Positions 9,808 to 18,707 are shown, numbered from the stretch's first letter. The stretch is DNA of 64,000 nucleotides from Novosphingobium sp. G106 (GCF_019075875.1 NZ_JAHOOZ010000001.1:1674001-1738000), one strand, 5' to 3'. Program-made: numbers and translations. Notes: generated by a model from the sequence alone, not told the origin.

Positions 9808-10401
9808 TCAATCCATGTGCTTGAGGCCGACGCGCAGGTAGTCCCAGCCCGTCACCAGCGTCAGCGCCGCGGCGCCCCACAGAGTGGTGAGGCCGACCGT
9901 ATGCGGCAGGTTCACCACAAAGCCGCCGAGGTCGACGTTCCAGCGCGGCAGCGCGCAACCGAGGATCAGGGCGCCCAGCGAAATGAGCTGGAAGGTCGTC
10001 TTCCACTTCGCCAGCCGGCTTACCGGGATCGAGACCTGCAGCCCGCCGAGAAACTCGCGCAGGCCCGAAACCGCGATCTCGCGGATCAGGATGATCAATC
10101 CGGCGATCACATGCATGTCGCCGACATAGGGTCCGGTCAGCACACCCTGCGCGGTCAGCACCAGAATCACTGCGGCGATCATGATCTTGTCCGCGATCGG
10201 ATCGAGGAACACGCCCAGCTTGGAAACCGTGCCCTGGGCCCGCGCGAGATAGCCATCGAAATAATCGGTGATGCCCATCAGGCAGTAGACCGCGAAGGCG
10301 ATGCCGTAGCCCAGCTCCCATTTGGGCCACCAGAGCAGCGCCACGAGGATCGGCACGGTAAAAATCCGCGACAGCGTGAGAATGTTGGGGAGAGTCAGCA
10401 T
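9808..10401 (-). CDS. pgsA: CDP-diacylglycerol-glycerol-3-phosphate 3-phosphatidyltransferase
   Basis: This 197-residue integral membrane enzyme makes phosphatidylglycerol phosphate, the committed step to phosphatidylglycerol and cardiolipin. The CDP-alcohol phosphatidyltransferase signature DG-x2-AR-x8-G-x3-D-x3-D is intact (DGYLARAQG then GVFLDPIADK) near residues 50-73. Several hydrophobic spans follow. It starts at an ATG with protein start MLTLPNILTLSR, typical of PgsA. It is divergent from the LplT-like gene, another phospholipid-related function. Confidence 0.94.
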   Translation of the reverse strand: MLTLPNILTLSRIFTVPILVALLWWPKWELGYGIAFAVYCLMGITDYFDGYLARAQGTVSKLGVFLDPIADKIMIAAVILVLTAQGVLTGPYVGDMHVIAGLIILIREIAVSGLREFLGGLQVSIPVSRLAKWKTTFQLISLGALILGCALPRWNVDLGGFVVNLPHTVGLTTLWGAAALTLVTGWDYLRVGLKHMD

Positions 10402-10515
10402 GCGCGGTCAGAGATAGCCGGTAACAGTTCTGCACAAAAGAGCCGGTAAAGGGCTTGTCGACCGCCAAGCAACCGCTAGGGTCGCGCGCTAAGAGAGATT
10501 GCCGAAAACGAGGCT

Positions 10516-11826
10516 ATGACAACTACGACGCACCTCATCGGGACGCGCCGCTTCCTGCCGCTGTTCATCACCCAGCTCCTTGGCGCCTTCAACGATAACC
10601 TCTTCAAAAACGCCATGGTGCTGTACGTCGTTTACAGCGTCTACAATTCGGAAGCCCAGGAAGCAAAGTTCAGCGCCATCGCTTCGGGGCTGTTCATCAT
10701 CCCGTTTTTCGTGCTTTCGGCATTGTCGGGCCAGCTCGCCGACATGCGTGACAAGGCGCGGATCATCCGCATCGTCAAGTTCTGCGAGATCCTGATCATG
10801 CTGGTCGGCGGTGCCGGCCTTGTGCTCGCCTGGCAGGGGATCGCGGTGACCACCGCAGCGATCCCTCTGATGCTGGCCGCGTTGTTCGCCATGGGTATCC
10901 ATTCGACCTTCTTCGGGCCGATCAAGTACGCCATCCTGCCGCAGCACCTGCATGCCGACGAAGTACTCGCCGGCACCGGACTGGTCGAGGCGGGGACCTA
11001 TATGGCGGTCCTCGCCGGGACGATCTTGGCCGGCTGGATCAATGTCGAATGGGCCGCACTGATCGTCGTGCTGACGGCGATCCTCGGCTATTTTACCGGC
11101 CGCCAGGTGCCGCCAGCCCCACCGCTGACCGCCGCCCAGCCGCTCGATTTCCACGTCTTCCGCGCCTCGGGCACGCTGATCCGCAACACGATGCACGAGC
11201 GCCGCGTGTTCTTCGCGATCATCGCGATCAGCTTCTTCTGGACGATCGGCGCGGTGCTGTTCATCCAGTTCCCGCCGCTGGCCAAGAACGTGCTCCATGC
11301 CAGCAAGGAAGTCGCCAGCTTGTTCCTGGTGATCTTCTCGGTCGGCATCGCGATCGGCTCGATGGCGATCAACGCGCTGCTCAAGGGCACGGTTTCGGCA
11401 CGCTTTTCGCCCGCTTCGGTCGTGGTCATGGGCGCCTTTGTCGTGGCGTTCCACTTCGTCTGCCGGCTCTGGGGCCAGGAACCGCTCGACGGGCTGCTCG
11501 ACGTCGCCGGTTTCATAGCGCAGCCCCTGGCGGTGCCCCTGCTGCTGACATTGCTCGGCATCGCCATCGCCGGCGGCATGTTCGTGGTGCCGCTCTACGC
11601 TTTCCTGACCACCTCGGTCGACAAGTCGCAGACCGCGCGGACGATCGCAGCGAACAACATCGTCAATTCGGGTGCGATGGTGGTGGGTTCGGTGCTCGCC
11701 GTCGGGCTGAGCGCGCTGGGCGTATCGATCGCCGATCAGTTGCTGCTGGTTGCAGCCATGTGCCTGGGATCGGCCTGGCTCGGCTGGATTCTCTACAAGG
11801 CAGAACTGGCGGCGGCGACAGCCTAG
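10516..11826 (+). CDS. MFS transporter of the lysophospholipid transporter (LplT) type
   Basis: A 436-residue, 12-span major facilitator protein. The N-terminus (FLPLFITQLLGAFNDNLFKNA) and the FFGPIKYAILP segment are characteristic of LplT and of the transporter domain fused to acyltransferases in Aas-like proteins. These proteins flip lysophospholipids across the inner membrane for re-acylation. No acyltransferase domain is attached here. ACGAGG precedes the ATG. Its TAG overlaps the stop of the convergent small gene through a shared CTAG. Confidence 0.82.
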   Translation: MTTTTHLIGTRRFLPLFITQLLGAFNDNLFKNAMVLYVVYSVYNSEAQEAKFSAIASGLFIIPFFVLSALSGQLADMRDKARIIRIVKFCEILIMLVGGAGLVLAWQGIAVTTAAIPLMLAALFAMGIHSTFFGPIKYAILPQHLHADEVLAGTGLVEAGTYMAVLAGTILAGWINVEWAALIVVLTAILGYFTGRQVPPAPPLTAAQPLDFHVFRASGTLIRNTMHERRVFFAIIAISFFWTIGAVLFIQFPPLAKNVLHASKEVASLFLVIFSVGIAIGSMAINALLKGTVSARFSPASVVVMGAFVVAFHFVCRLWGQEPLDGLLDVAGFIAQPLAVPLLLTLLGIAIAGGMFVVPLYAFLTTSVDKSQTARTIAANNIVNSGAMVVGSVLAVGLSALGVSIADQLLLVAAMCLGSAWLGWILYKAELAAATA

Positions 11827-12035
11827 GCGATGAACACCGCGACGCAGGCAAGCGTCGCCGTATAGGTCGTCAGGAAATCGCGCCAGCCGATGCCGTTCGT
11901 GCGGCTGCGGACATCAAGATCGCGCTCCACTTGGCGGACATGCGGCGGCAGGCTCGCGAGAAACGGATGCCGGGCGGATTCGTCGCCCAAGACGAGGGCG
12001 CGTCGTTTGATGGGTATTCTGCGACTGATATGCAT
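11823..12035 (-). CDS. Small membrane-anchored protein of unknown function
   Basis: A 70-residue frame starting at the ATG at 12035 with AAAGG eight bases upstream; an in-frame ATG seven codons earlier lacks a ribosome site. The N-terminal 20 residues are strongly basic (SRRIPIKRR), the middle is charged, and the last 18 residues form one hydrophobic segment (TTYTATLACVAVFIA). This suggests a tail-anchored inner-membrane protein. The ordered basic-charged-hydrophobic layout looks coding rather than accidental. No family is recognised. Confidence 0.55.
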   Translation of the reverse strand: MHISRRIPIKRRALVLGDESARHPFLASLPPHVRQVERDLDVRSRTNGIGWRDFLTTYTATLACVAVFIA

Positions 12036-12141
12036 GTGGCGACCTTTCGCTCTCATGCAGCTACGTTAAGAAAATCTTCACCATCGTACCAGCCGGTTAA
12101 CCACGGTTCTTGCGGACATCCCGAATTGGAACACAACGCAA

Positions 12142-12167
12142 AAGGGCCGCCCCGAGGGACGGCCCTT
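12142..12167. terminator. Terminator hairpin after csbD-like gene
   Basis: AAGGGCCG pairs with CGGCCCTT across a 10-base loop, 22 bases beyond the CsbD-like stop on the minus strand, with TTTGC following in that direction. It probably ends the CsbD-like transcript. Confidence 0.65.
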
Positions 12168-12188
12168 CCTAATTCCGGATGATTCGGA

Positions 12189-12371
12189 TCAGATGCTGTC
12201 GCCGAGAGCACCCTTCACCTTGCCGACCGCCTGCTGAGCCTCGCCCTTGCGCTCCTGCGCGACGCCTTCGGCCTTCTGCGCAGGGTCGTTCCGAGCCTTG
12301 CCGACGGCTTGCTTGATGTTGCCAGCGGCTTCGTTCGCGAGGCCCTTGGCCTTGTCCTTGAGCTCACCCAT
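12189..12371 (-). CDS. CsbD family stress-response protein
   Basis: A 60-residue, highly charged, alanine-rich helical protein with no signal. It contains the CsbD pattern of repeated K-G-ANEA-GNIKQAVGKA and KGEAQQAVGKVKG segments. CsbD-like proteins are general-stress induced in many bacteria; the molecular role is unknown. AAGGAG sits about eight bases upstream of the ATG, a strong ribosome site. It is monocistronic, with its own terminator. Confidence 0.9.
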   Translation of the reverse strand: MGELKDKAKGLANEAAGNIKQAVGKARNDPAQKAEGVAQERKGEAQQAVGKVKGALGDSI

Positions 12372-12456
12372 AACAAATAACTCCTTGTAATCACGAAGAG
12401 ATCAGATCTCGCCCTGTGATTGAAGGAACGTTAGGCCCAAGGATTGGTTCCTCGGC

Positions 12457-12906
12457 TCAACGCTTTGCCATATCCAGGATATAGTCCCACTCGCTCGGCC
12501 GCACCTCGGCTACCGACAGCCGCGACTGGCGCACGAGTTCCATGTCGGCGAGCGCGGGATCGGCCTTGATCTCCTTAAGCGTCACCGGCCGCTTGAGCTT
12601 CTGGACCGGCTTGACCTTGACCGCCGCCCACTTGCCATCGGGATCGGTCGGATCCTTGAGCCCCGGCTTGCTGATCGTGACGATGCCGACGATCTCCAGC
12701 CCCTCGTTCGAGTGATAGAAGAACGCCTTGTCGCCCTTCTTCATCGCGCGCAGGTTGTTCGCCGCACGGTGGTTGCGCACGCCGTCCCAGGTCCCCTCGC
12801 CCTCGGCGACGAGATCGTCCCAACTATAGGCGTCGGGCTCCGACTTCATCAGCCAGTAGCGCGGCTCCGCTTTCCCCGCTTCTTTCTCCTGTGCGCTTTT
12901 CGTCAT
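12457..12906 (-). CDS. EVE domain (PUA-like) protein
   Basis: A 149-residue protein starting with YWLMKSEPDAYSWDDL, the diagnostic opening of EVE domains, and containing GVRNHRAANNLRAM and FFYHSNEG. EVE domains are PUA-fold modules that bind modified bases in nucleic acids; housekeeping bacterial members are uncharacterised. The frame is open for another 300 codons upstream, but that overlaps the plus-strand oxygenase. The ATG at 12906 is the sensible start. It is divergent from the 2OG oxygenase, 60 bp away. Confidence 0.88.
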   Translation of the reverse strand: MTKSAQEKEAGKAEPRYWLMKSEPDAYSWDDLVAEGEGTWDGVRNHRAANNLRAMKKGDKAFFYHSNEGLEIVGIVTISKPGLKDPTDPDGKWAAVKVKPVQKLKRPVTLKEIKADPALADMELVRQSRLSVAEVRPSEWDYILDMAKR

Positions 12907-12966
12907 GCTTTCCCGTCCGTTTGTCAGTAGGGAGCGGCCATAACGCCCAATTCCGGACTCTGCCAC

Positions 12967-13902
12967 ATGGACCTCGATACTCTCCCCGTCTTGAGCCTCG
13001 CCGATACGCCGGCACGGTTCTCGGACGACATCGGCGCCAGCTTCCGCGCCTTCGGCTTCGCGCTGGTCAAGGATCACGGCATCGACGCCGCGCTGATCGC
13101 CGAGGCATGGCGGCTGACGGCCGAGTTCTTCGCGCTGCCCGAGGCGGAGAAGCGCAGCTACTTTATCGAGGGGCAGGCCGGCGCGCGCGGATACACGCCG
13201 TTCGGAACCGAGATCGCCAAGGGCGCGAAGTTGCACGATCTCAAGGAATTCTGGCACGTCGGCCGCGACCTCCCCGCGGGTCATGCCCTCGCCGCCTCGA
13301 TGCCCGCCAACGTCTGGCCTACCCGTCCGGCGGATTTCCGCGAAACCTTCGAGGCACTCTTTGCCGAGTTCGACCGGGTCGGCGCGCTGATCCTCTCGCG
13401 CATCGCGGTCCACCTCGGCCTCGCCGCCGACTGGTTCGAGCCGGCGATCGAGGACGGCAATTCGGTGCTGCGCCTGCTGCACTATCCGCCTGTCCCCGCC
13501 AGCGAGAGCGGCGCGATCCGCGCCGGCGCGCACGAGGACATCAACCTCATCACCCTGTTGCTCGGCGCCGAGGAAGCCGGGCTCGAATTGCTGGGCAAGC
13601 AGGGCGGGTGGCTGTCCGTATCGCCGCCCGAAGGCGCGCTGGTGGTCAATATCGGCGACATGCTGCAGCGGCTGACCAACCACGCCCTGCCCTCTACTAC
13701 GCACCGCGTGCGCAACCCTGCCGGTGAGCGGGCCACGCACAGCCGCTATTCGATGCCCTTCTTCCTCCACCTGCGCAGCGACTTCCGCTTCGAGACGCTG
13801 CCGCAATGCGTCAGCGCGGACAATCCCGACCGCTATCCTGTCTCTATCACCGCCGACGATTACTTGCAGGAACGCCTACGCGAGATCGGTCTCAAGAAGT
13901 AA
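12967..13902 (+). CDS. 2-oxoglutarate/Fe(II) oxygenase, isopenicillin-N-synthase type
   Basis: A 311-residue non-heme iron oxygenase with a DIOX_N-like N-terminal half and a 2OG-Fe(II) C-terminal jelly roll. The iron triad is visible as His189-x-Asp191 (HEDINLITLL) and His246 (STTHRV). The cosubstrate-binding R-x-S is at Arg260-Ser262 (RYSMPFF). The small-molecule substrate is unknown. Bacterial homologues are often annotated as flavonol-synthase-like or IPNS-like without tested function. It stands alone between divergent and downstream unrelated genes. Confidence 0.9.
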   Translation: MDLDTLPVLSLADTPARFSDDIGASFRAFGFALVKDHGIDAALIAEAWRLTAEFFALPEAEKRSYFIEGQAGARGYTPFGTEIAKGAKLHDLKEFWHVGRDLPAGHALAASMPANVWPTRPADFRETFEALFAEFDRVGALILSRIAVHLGLAADWFEPAIEDGNSVLRLLHYPPVPASESGAIRAGAHEDINLITLLLGAEEAGLELLGKQGGWLSVSPPEGALVVNIGDMLQRLTNHALPSTTHRVRNPAGERATHSRYSMPFFLHLRSDFRFETLPQCVSADNPDRYPVSITADDYLQERLREIGLKK

Positions 13903-13992
13903 AAAGCCGTAAACCACACCAGTTTTCAGTCCGTTTAACCGAAATTTCAGACCAATTGCCCTAAACCGACCCGATTACGGCGGAAAAGGCAC

Positions 13993-15696
13993 GTGGGATT
14001 GGCTGACGACAACCTCAGTCCAGGCGAAACGAAACGAGCGGCCAAGCGTAGCCGCGCCCGTTGGTTCGGTGCGGCCGAACGCGACATCATCGCGCTCGGC
14101 ATCGCCACGGCCGCCATCATCATGTTCGTCGGCACCGGCGGCGCCGTCATCCCGCAGGTCATCCGTTCGCTCGCGGGCCTCGGGCTCGGCCCCGACAAGG
14201 CGCTGACCAATGCCCTGCTGCTCAACGTCGCGCTGATCATCTTCGGCTGGCGCCGCTATCGCCAACTCAGCGAGGAAGTGCGCGAGCGGCGCCATGCCGA
14301 GACCCAAGCCAAGCTCCTGGCCGAGACCGATGCGCTGACCGGCTGCCTCAACCGTCGCAGCGTCGGCGAGGCGACGGCCAATCTCATGGCCACCAGCGCC
14401 GAGCGCGGCGAAGTCGTCGCGCTGATCATGATCGATCTCGACAACTTCAAGCAGATCAACGACTTCAACGGCCACAGTACGGGCGACCAGGTGCTCCGCG
14501 AATGCGCCCAGCGCGCCGCCGCGCTGATGCCGCCCCGCGCGGTCCTGGCACGGCTCGGCGGCGACGAGTTCGCCTGTATCGTCCCTTTCGATCCCAAGCG
14601 GCCCGAAACGATAGACGATCTCGCCTGTGCGCTGATCGAAGCCGTGGCGCAGCGTTCGGAAGTGATCGGCAATGCGATCGAGATCACCGCTTCGCTCGGC
14701 CTCACCCGCAGCGATTTCCCGCGCGGAGACGGTGAAGCAGTGGCCGACGCCCAGACGCTGCTGCACATGGCCGACATCGCCATGTACCACGCCAAGCGCC
14801 GCGGCCGGAATCGCTACTTCTGGTTCGACGCGCCGATGCAGAACGACCTGCGCTTCCGCCGCGAGATCGAACAGGGCATCCGCCGCGGCGTGCGCCTGGG
14901 TGAATTCGTTCCGTTCTACGAGCAGCAGATCGACCTCGCCACGGGTGAACTCACCGGTTTCGAGATGCTTGCCCGCTGGAATTCGCCGACGCTGGGCATA
15001 GTCAGCCCGGAGATCTTCATCCCGATCGCCGAGGAGATCGGCGCGATCGCCGAACTGTCCGAAAGCGTCATCGCCCAAGCGCTCGAAGATGCGAAGGCCT
15101 GGGATTCGCGGCTGACCCTGTCGGTCAACATCTCGCCGCTGCAGATGCGCGATCCCTGGTTCGCCCAAAAGCTGCTGAAACTGCTGCTCGAAGCCAATTT
15201 CCCGCCGAACCGGCTCGAGATCGAGATCACCGAAAGCTGCTTGCACGAGAATATCGCCGAAGTGCGCACGCTCGTAACCAGCCTGAAGAACCAGGGCATC
15301 CGCATCAGCCTCGACGATTTCGGCACCGGTTACAGCTCGCTGGCGCAGCTGCGCAGCCTGCCGTTCGACCGGATCAAGATCGACCGCATGTTCGTGACCA
15401 ACCTGACCGACAACAGCGACAGCGCCGCGATCGTCGACGCGGTCACGCGGCTCGGCAAGGACCTCGGCCTGCCGGTCACCGCCGAGGGCATCGAGACCAA
15501 GGAAATCCTCGCGCGCCTGATGCAATACGGCGACATCAAGGGCCAGGGCTTCCTCTACGGTCAGCCGCAGCCCGCCAGCGTCACCCGCGAACGCCTGGCC
15601 AGCCTTGACCTGCTGAACGAGCAGGACGACAAGAAGACCGCGATCGCCCGCTACTCCTCGGACCTGCCCATCTCCAAGGCGGCGGGCGAATCCTGA
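13993..15696 (+). CDS. Membrane-anchored GGDEF-EAL cyclic-di-GMP enzyme
   Basis: A 567-residue protein with two N-terminal membrane spans (about 32-55 and 70-87) and a short coiled linker. A GGDEF domain follows with intact GGDEF at 189-193, then an EAL domain with EML in place of EAL. The EAL catalytic block is otherwise complete (EITES, DDFGTGYSS, KIDR, EGIE), so it is probably an active phosphodiesterase. The cyclase half looks competent but lacks an RxxD inhibitory site five residues before GGDEF. It has no periplasmic sensor domain of size. It starts at GTG with AAAAGG just upstream. Confidence 0.92.
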   Translation: MGLADDNLSPGETKRAAKRSRARWFGAAERDIIALGIATAAIIMFVGTGGAVIPQVIRSLAGLGLGPDKALTNALLLNVALIIFGWRRYRQLSEEVRERRHAETQAKLLAETDALTGCLNRRSVGEATANLMATSAERGEVVALIMIDLDNFKQINDFNGHSTGDQVLRECAQRAAALMPPRAVLARLGGDEFACIVPFDPKRPETIDDLACALIEAVAQRSEVIGNAIEITASLGLTRSDFPRGDGEAVADAQTLLHMADIAMYHAKRRGRNRYFWFDAPMQNDLRFRREIEQGIRRGVRLGEFVPFYEQQIDLATGELTGFEMLARWNSPTLGIVSPEIFIPIAEEIGAIAELSESVIAQALEDAKAWDSRLTLSVNISPLQMRDPWFAQKLLKLLLEANFPPNRLEIEITESCLHENIAEVRTLVTSLKNQGIRISLDDFGTGYSSLAQLRSLPFDRIKIDRMFVTNLTDNSDSAAIVDAVTRLGKDLGLPVTAEGIETKEILARLMQYGDIKGQGFLYGQPQPASVTRERLASLDLLNEQDDKKTAIARYSSDLPISKAAGES

Positions 15697-15717
15697 TCGC
15701 CCCGGCATGACGGCAAA

Positions 15718-15786
15718 TCACGCGTTTACAACGACGCGGACCGACGCTATCGGGCGCGCCATGTCCATGGTGATGATTAAAACCAT
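15718..15786 (-). other. Leader-peptide-like 22-codon frame rich in branched-chain residues
   Basis: On the minus strand an ATG-to-TGA frame encodes MVLIITMDMARPIASV followed by RVVVNA. It is rich in Val, Leu and Ile and uses TTA, ATA and GTA, codons that are rare in the neighbouring genes. That is typical of attenuator leaders of ilv/leu operons. However, downstream on this strand lies only the antisense of the GGDEF-EAL gene. No clear ribosome site or terminator was found, so it may be chance or a relic. Confidence 0.2.
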
Positions 15787-15859
15787 TAGCCCGAAGCCGA
15801 CCCGCACCTGCGGGGCGGTCCGGTCGTGCCGACGGTTCAACCTTAGGCACCTGGACAAA

Positions 15860-15879
15860 GCCCCGCCGAAGCGCGGGGC
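15860..15879 (+). terminator. Hairpin between GGDEF-EAL gene and asd
   Basis: GCCCCGC and GCGGGGC form a 7-bp stem with a six-base loop followed by CTCTTG, in the 240-bp spacer upstream of asd. It could end transcription from the upstream gene, or sit in the asd leader as an attenuator. Confidence 0.45.
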
Positions 15880-15936
15880 CTCTTGCAAAGCAAGCCAAAG
15901 CATCCCGCGCCTCCGCACAGAAGGAGACGCATTTTC

Positions 15937-16986
15937 ATGAACTACCTCGATAACACCACCGGCCGCTACACAGTCGGCGTGGTCGGCGCGACGGGCCTCG
16001 TCGGCACGATGATGCTTGCACTGCTGGCCGAGCGGAATTTCCCGGTGGCGCAGCTGCGGCTATTCGCCTCGGCGCGGTCGGCGGGCAAGACGATCCCTTT
16101 CGGCGGGGCCGACGTCGTGGTCGAGGATGCCACCGCGGCCGACTACGCGGGCCTCGACGTCGTCTTCTTCTCGGCTGGCGGCTCGACTTCCAAGGCGCTC
16201 GCCGAGAAGGTCGCCGCGGCCGGCGCCGTAGTGATCGACAACAGCTCGGCCTGGCGCGCGCATCCCGAAGTGCCGCTCGTAGTCGCCGAGGTGAACCCGC
16301 ACGCGCTGCGCCAGATGCCCAAGGGCATCGTCGCGAACCCCAATTGCACGACCATGGCGGCCATGCCCGCGCTCAAGCCGCTGCACGATGCGGCAGGCCT
16401 GACGCGGCTGGTGGCGAGCACCTATCAGGCGGTCTCCGGCGGCGGCGTCGAGGGTGTCGAAATCCTGCGCGAACAGGTCCAGGCCGGTGCCGAGGCTTGC
16501 GCAGACCTCGCGCAGGACGGCGGCTCGGTCGATCTCGGCACGCCGCGCAAGTGGTCGGTGCCGATCGCCTACAACGTCGTGCCGCTCAACTACGTGCTGG
16601 GCGAGGACGGCTATACCGAGGAAGAGCTGAAGCTGCGCGACGAGAGCCGAAAGATCCTGGAGATCCCGGGCCTGCGCGTCGCCGCGACCTGCGTGCGCGT
16701 GCCGGTCTTCACCGGCCATTCGATTGCGCTGAACGTCGAGTTCGAGCGCCCGCTTTCGCCCGAAAAGGCGCTGGAGCTGCTCGGCCAGGCACCGGGCGTG
16801 GTCGTTACCGAGGTACCCAACCCGCTCGAAGCCGCGGGCAAGGACCCGGTCTTCATCGGCCGCGTCCGCCGCGACATGTCGGCCGACAACGGCCTGACGC
16901 TGTTCGTCGCCAACGACAACCTGCGCAAGGGCGCGGCGCTCAACGCCGTGCAGATTGCCGAGGTGTTGATCAGCGGGAAGTTCTAG
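15937..16986 (+). CDS. asd: Aspartate-semialdehyde dehydrogenase
   Basis: A 349-residue NADPH-dependent enzyme that reduces aspartyl phosphate to aspartate semialdehyde for lysine/diaminopimelate, threonine and methionine synthesis. It has an N-terminal Rossmann motif GVVGATGLVG, the catalytic cysteine in VANPNCTTMA, and a GHSIALNVEF segment with the acid-base histidine. The start at 15937 (MNYLDNTTGRY) has AAGGAG upstream. It is followed by a strong 12-bp terminator. With dapF 1.7 kb downstream it supplies diaminopimelate for peptidoglycan. Confidence 0.96.
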   Translation: MNYLDNTTGRYTVGVVGATGLVGTMMLALLAERNFPVAQLRLFASARSAGKTIPFGGADVVVEDATAADYAGLDVVFFSAGGSTSKALAEKVAAAGAVVIDNSSAWRAHPEVPLVVAEVNPHALRQMPKGIVANPNCTTMAAMPALKPLHDAAGLTRLVASTYQAVSGGGVEGVEILREQVQAGAEACADLAQDGGSVDLGTPRKWSVPIAYNVVPLNYVLGEDGYTEEELKLRDESRKILEIPGLRVAATCVRVPVFTGHSIALNVEFERPLSPEKALELLGQAPGVVVTEVPNPLEAAGKDPVFIGRVRRDMSADNGLTLFVANDNLRKGAALNAVQIAEVLISGKF

Positions 16987-16995
16987 GAAATTCGA

Positions 16996-17025
16996 AGCCA
17001 GGCGCGGTCCCGGCCGCGCCTGGCT
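16996..17025. terminator. Strong hairpin after asd
   Basis: AGCCAGGCGCGG pairs perfectly with CCGCGCCTGGCT over a six-base loop, between the convergent ends of asd and the secreted helical-repeat gene. It may serve both directions. Confidence 0.8.
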
Positions 17026-17034
17026 ATTCGCTTG

Positions 17035-18534
17035 TTATCTCCCCGAAACCAGGACGTTGAAACTGCGCGTGCCGCCTGCGCGATCGGCGGCAGCTCTCAC
17101 ATCGGCGCGGCGCTTGAGCGCCGCGAGCGCTTCAGCCGAAGGATCGGCCGGATAGGTCGCGGGCGGTGGTGCATAGTCGCTGAGGTCCAGCAAAGCCTGA
17201 ACACGTTGGTTAGGCGTTTCGAGCCGCTTGATCACCGACGCCGCCGCGGCATCAACATCGCCCATGCAGAGCTCAAGATCTGTCACCAACTCCGGCCCCT
17301 CGGCAAAATGATCGCGCAAATAAGCGAGATCGGCCTTGGCATCCGCAAGCCTGCCCAACCGGTAGCTGGCGCAACCACGATTGTCGCGGAACTGCATCAT
17401 GCCCACCAGGCTGCCCTTGATGCTGCCGGCCGCGATAGGCGCGAGCGTTTCGATCGCATCCGCCGGATGTCCGAACACGAGTTGCAGGCCCGCCATGTTG
17501 ATCGTCTGGCTGATGTTCGGCTGGCCATACTCGTTCAGGGCCTTGCCCTGCGAATAGGCTTCGATCGCTTCCGGGTAGCGTCCCAGCTGGGCATAGGCGC
17601 GCGCCTTGCTGTCCCACCACCAAGGCAACAGTTCGTCCTTGTCCGCGTAGGCCGGCGCCCCCGCCTTGAGCGGATCGATCACTTCAAGCGTGCGAAGTGC
17701 TTCCTCGCCTTTTCCCAGCCACAGCAGGTCGGTCACAACGTTGATTTGCGGGCGCATCACGTTGGCGTGCGCCGCCGCGATTTCTCTCATTCGCGCCATG
17801 TGCCTTTCGACAGATGAGCGCGCATCGTAACTGGCAGGCAGCAGCGCTTTCAGCCGGGTGTCGACGCTAATGCCCATGAGCGCGCCGGGGCTGTCGATCA
17901 GAGCCAGCATCGCGGCCGCGCCATCCTTGTCGCCCGCGTCGGTCAGAATGCCGGCATAGCCTTGGCGGAACCCGTCGATCGACGATCCGATCCGGGCCTC
18001 GCCCAAGACGTAAGCCGGATTGGTGAGGACGGCGAGCAATCGCCGCGTCAAGGCCATGTCGCCCTGTGCCTTGAGCGAAAGATAGGTCCTGGACCATGTA
18101 CCGATCGAAATCGCCATCAGCGCGTCAGGCGAATTTCGCGCCATTTCCTCTACTACGGTCACCGCATCGGCTGTTCGTTTGGCTTGCCAGGTGAGTTGGA
18201 AACGCAGTTTCCAGAACTCGTTGTCGGCGCCCGAAATCCGCGTTCCCACTTCGGCATAGCGGAGCGCCAGATCGAGTTCCCGCGCGGCGAAGGCACAGAA
18301 CGTCCCGATCCGATAGACATCCCGCCGCACCGGATCCGGCAGGTCGGCAAACCTGGCCGAGCCCGCCTGCTGCGCAACGATCGGAGCGGCGGCCTTGCAA
18401 TCGTTGTTCTGAGCGGCCGCGGCGAGCGCCGTGAGGGCTGTCTTCTGATCATCCGGGCGCTCCGCGGCAGCGACAGGTGATGGTTGAGCCGTTGCCATCA
18501 GCAAGCCCAGCAGTAGTGCCCGGCGCAAAATCAT
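17035..18534 (-). CDS. Secreted helical-repeat (TPR-like) protein of unknown function
   Basis: A 499-residue protein starting at the ATG at 18534 with GGGGAG upstream. The signal peptide runs MILRRALLLGLLMA to an AAA-type cleavage near residue 24. The mature part is almost all helical, with repeated paired-helix units of TPR character, clearest as ARAYAQLGRYPEAIEAYSQGKA. Four or more cysteines are present, suggesting periplasmic disulfides. An upstream extension of 34 codons lacks signal character and is rejected. No enzyme motif is seen. It probably acts as a periplasmic scaffold or assembly factor. Confidence 0.75.
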   Translation of the reverse strand: MILRRALLLGLLMATAQPSPVAAAERPDDQKTALTALAAAAQNNDCKAAAPIVAQQAGSARFADLPDPVRRDVYRIGTFCAFAARELDLALRYAEVGTRISGADNEFWKLRFQLTWQAKRTADAVTVVEEMARNSPDALMAISIGTWSRTYLSLKAQGDMALTRRLLAVLTNPAYVLGEARIGSSIDGFRQGYAGILTDAGDKDGAAAMLALIDSPGALMGISVDTRLKALLPASYDARSSVERHMARMREIAAAHANVMRPQINVVTDLLWLGKGEEALRTLEVIDPLKAGAPAYADKDELLPWWWDSKARAYAQLGRYPEAIEAYSQGKALNEYGQPNISQTINMAGLQLVFGHPADAIETLAPIAAGSIKGSLVGMMQFRDNRGCASYRLGRLADAKADLAYLRDHFAEGPELVTDLELCMGDVDAAAASVIKRLETPNQRVQALLDLSDYAPPPATYPADPSAEALAALKRRADVRAAADRAGGTRSFNVLVSGR

Positions 18535-18707
18535 GCCCACTCCCCGTCGACCGAATCTTGTCGTTGCAACCTGTTGACCAGAAATCCTGTAGACATCAAT
18601 CGACGTTGCATCCGCCGTGGATACCCCACGGAGCATGCATTTCAGGAAGGCCGAGGCGTACCACAGCGCTTTCCCTTTGCCCCGATAGTCTCTAGAGCGC
18701 GGCCATC

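Noticed and set aside
9573..9824. 83-codon plus-strand frame between the TonB receptor and pgsA
   Set aside because: It covers the receptor promoter, overlaps the pgsA end in antisense, and has no ribosome site or domain.
15707..15940. 77-codon plus-strand frame upstream of asd
   Set aside because: It runs through a terminator-like hairpin and into the asd start, has no ribosome site and unusual codon use.
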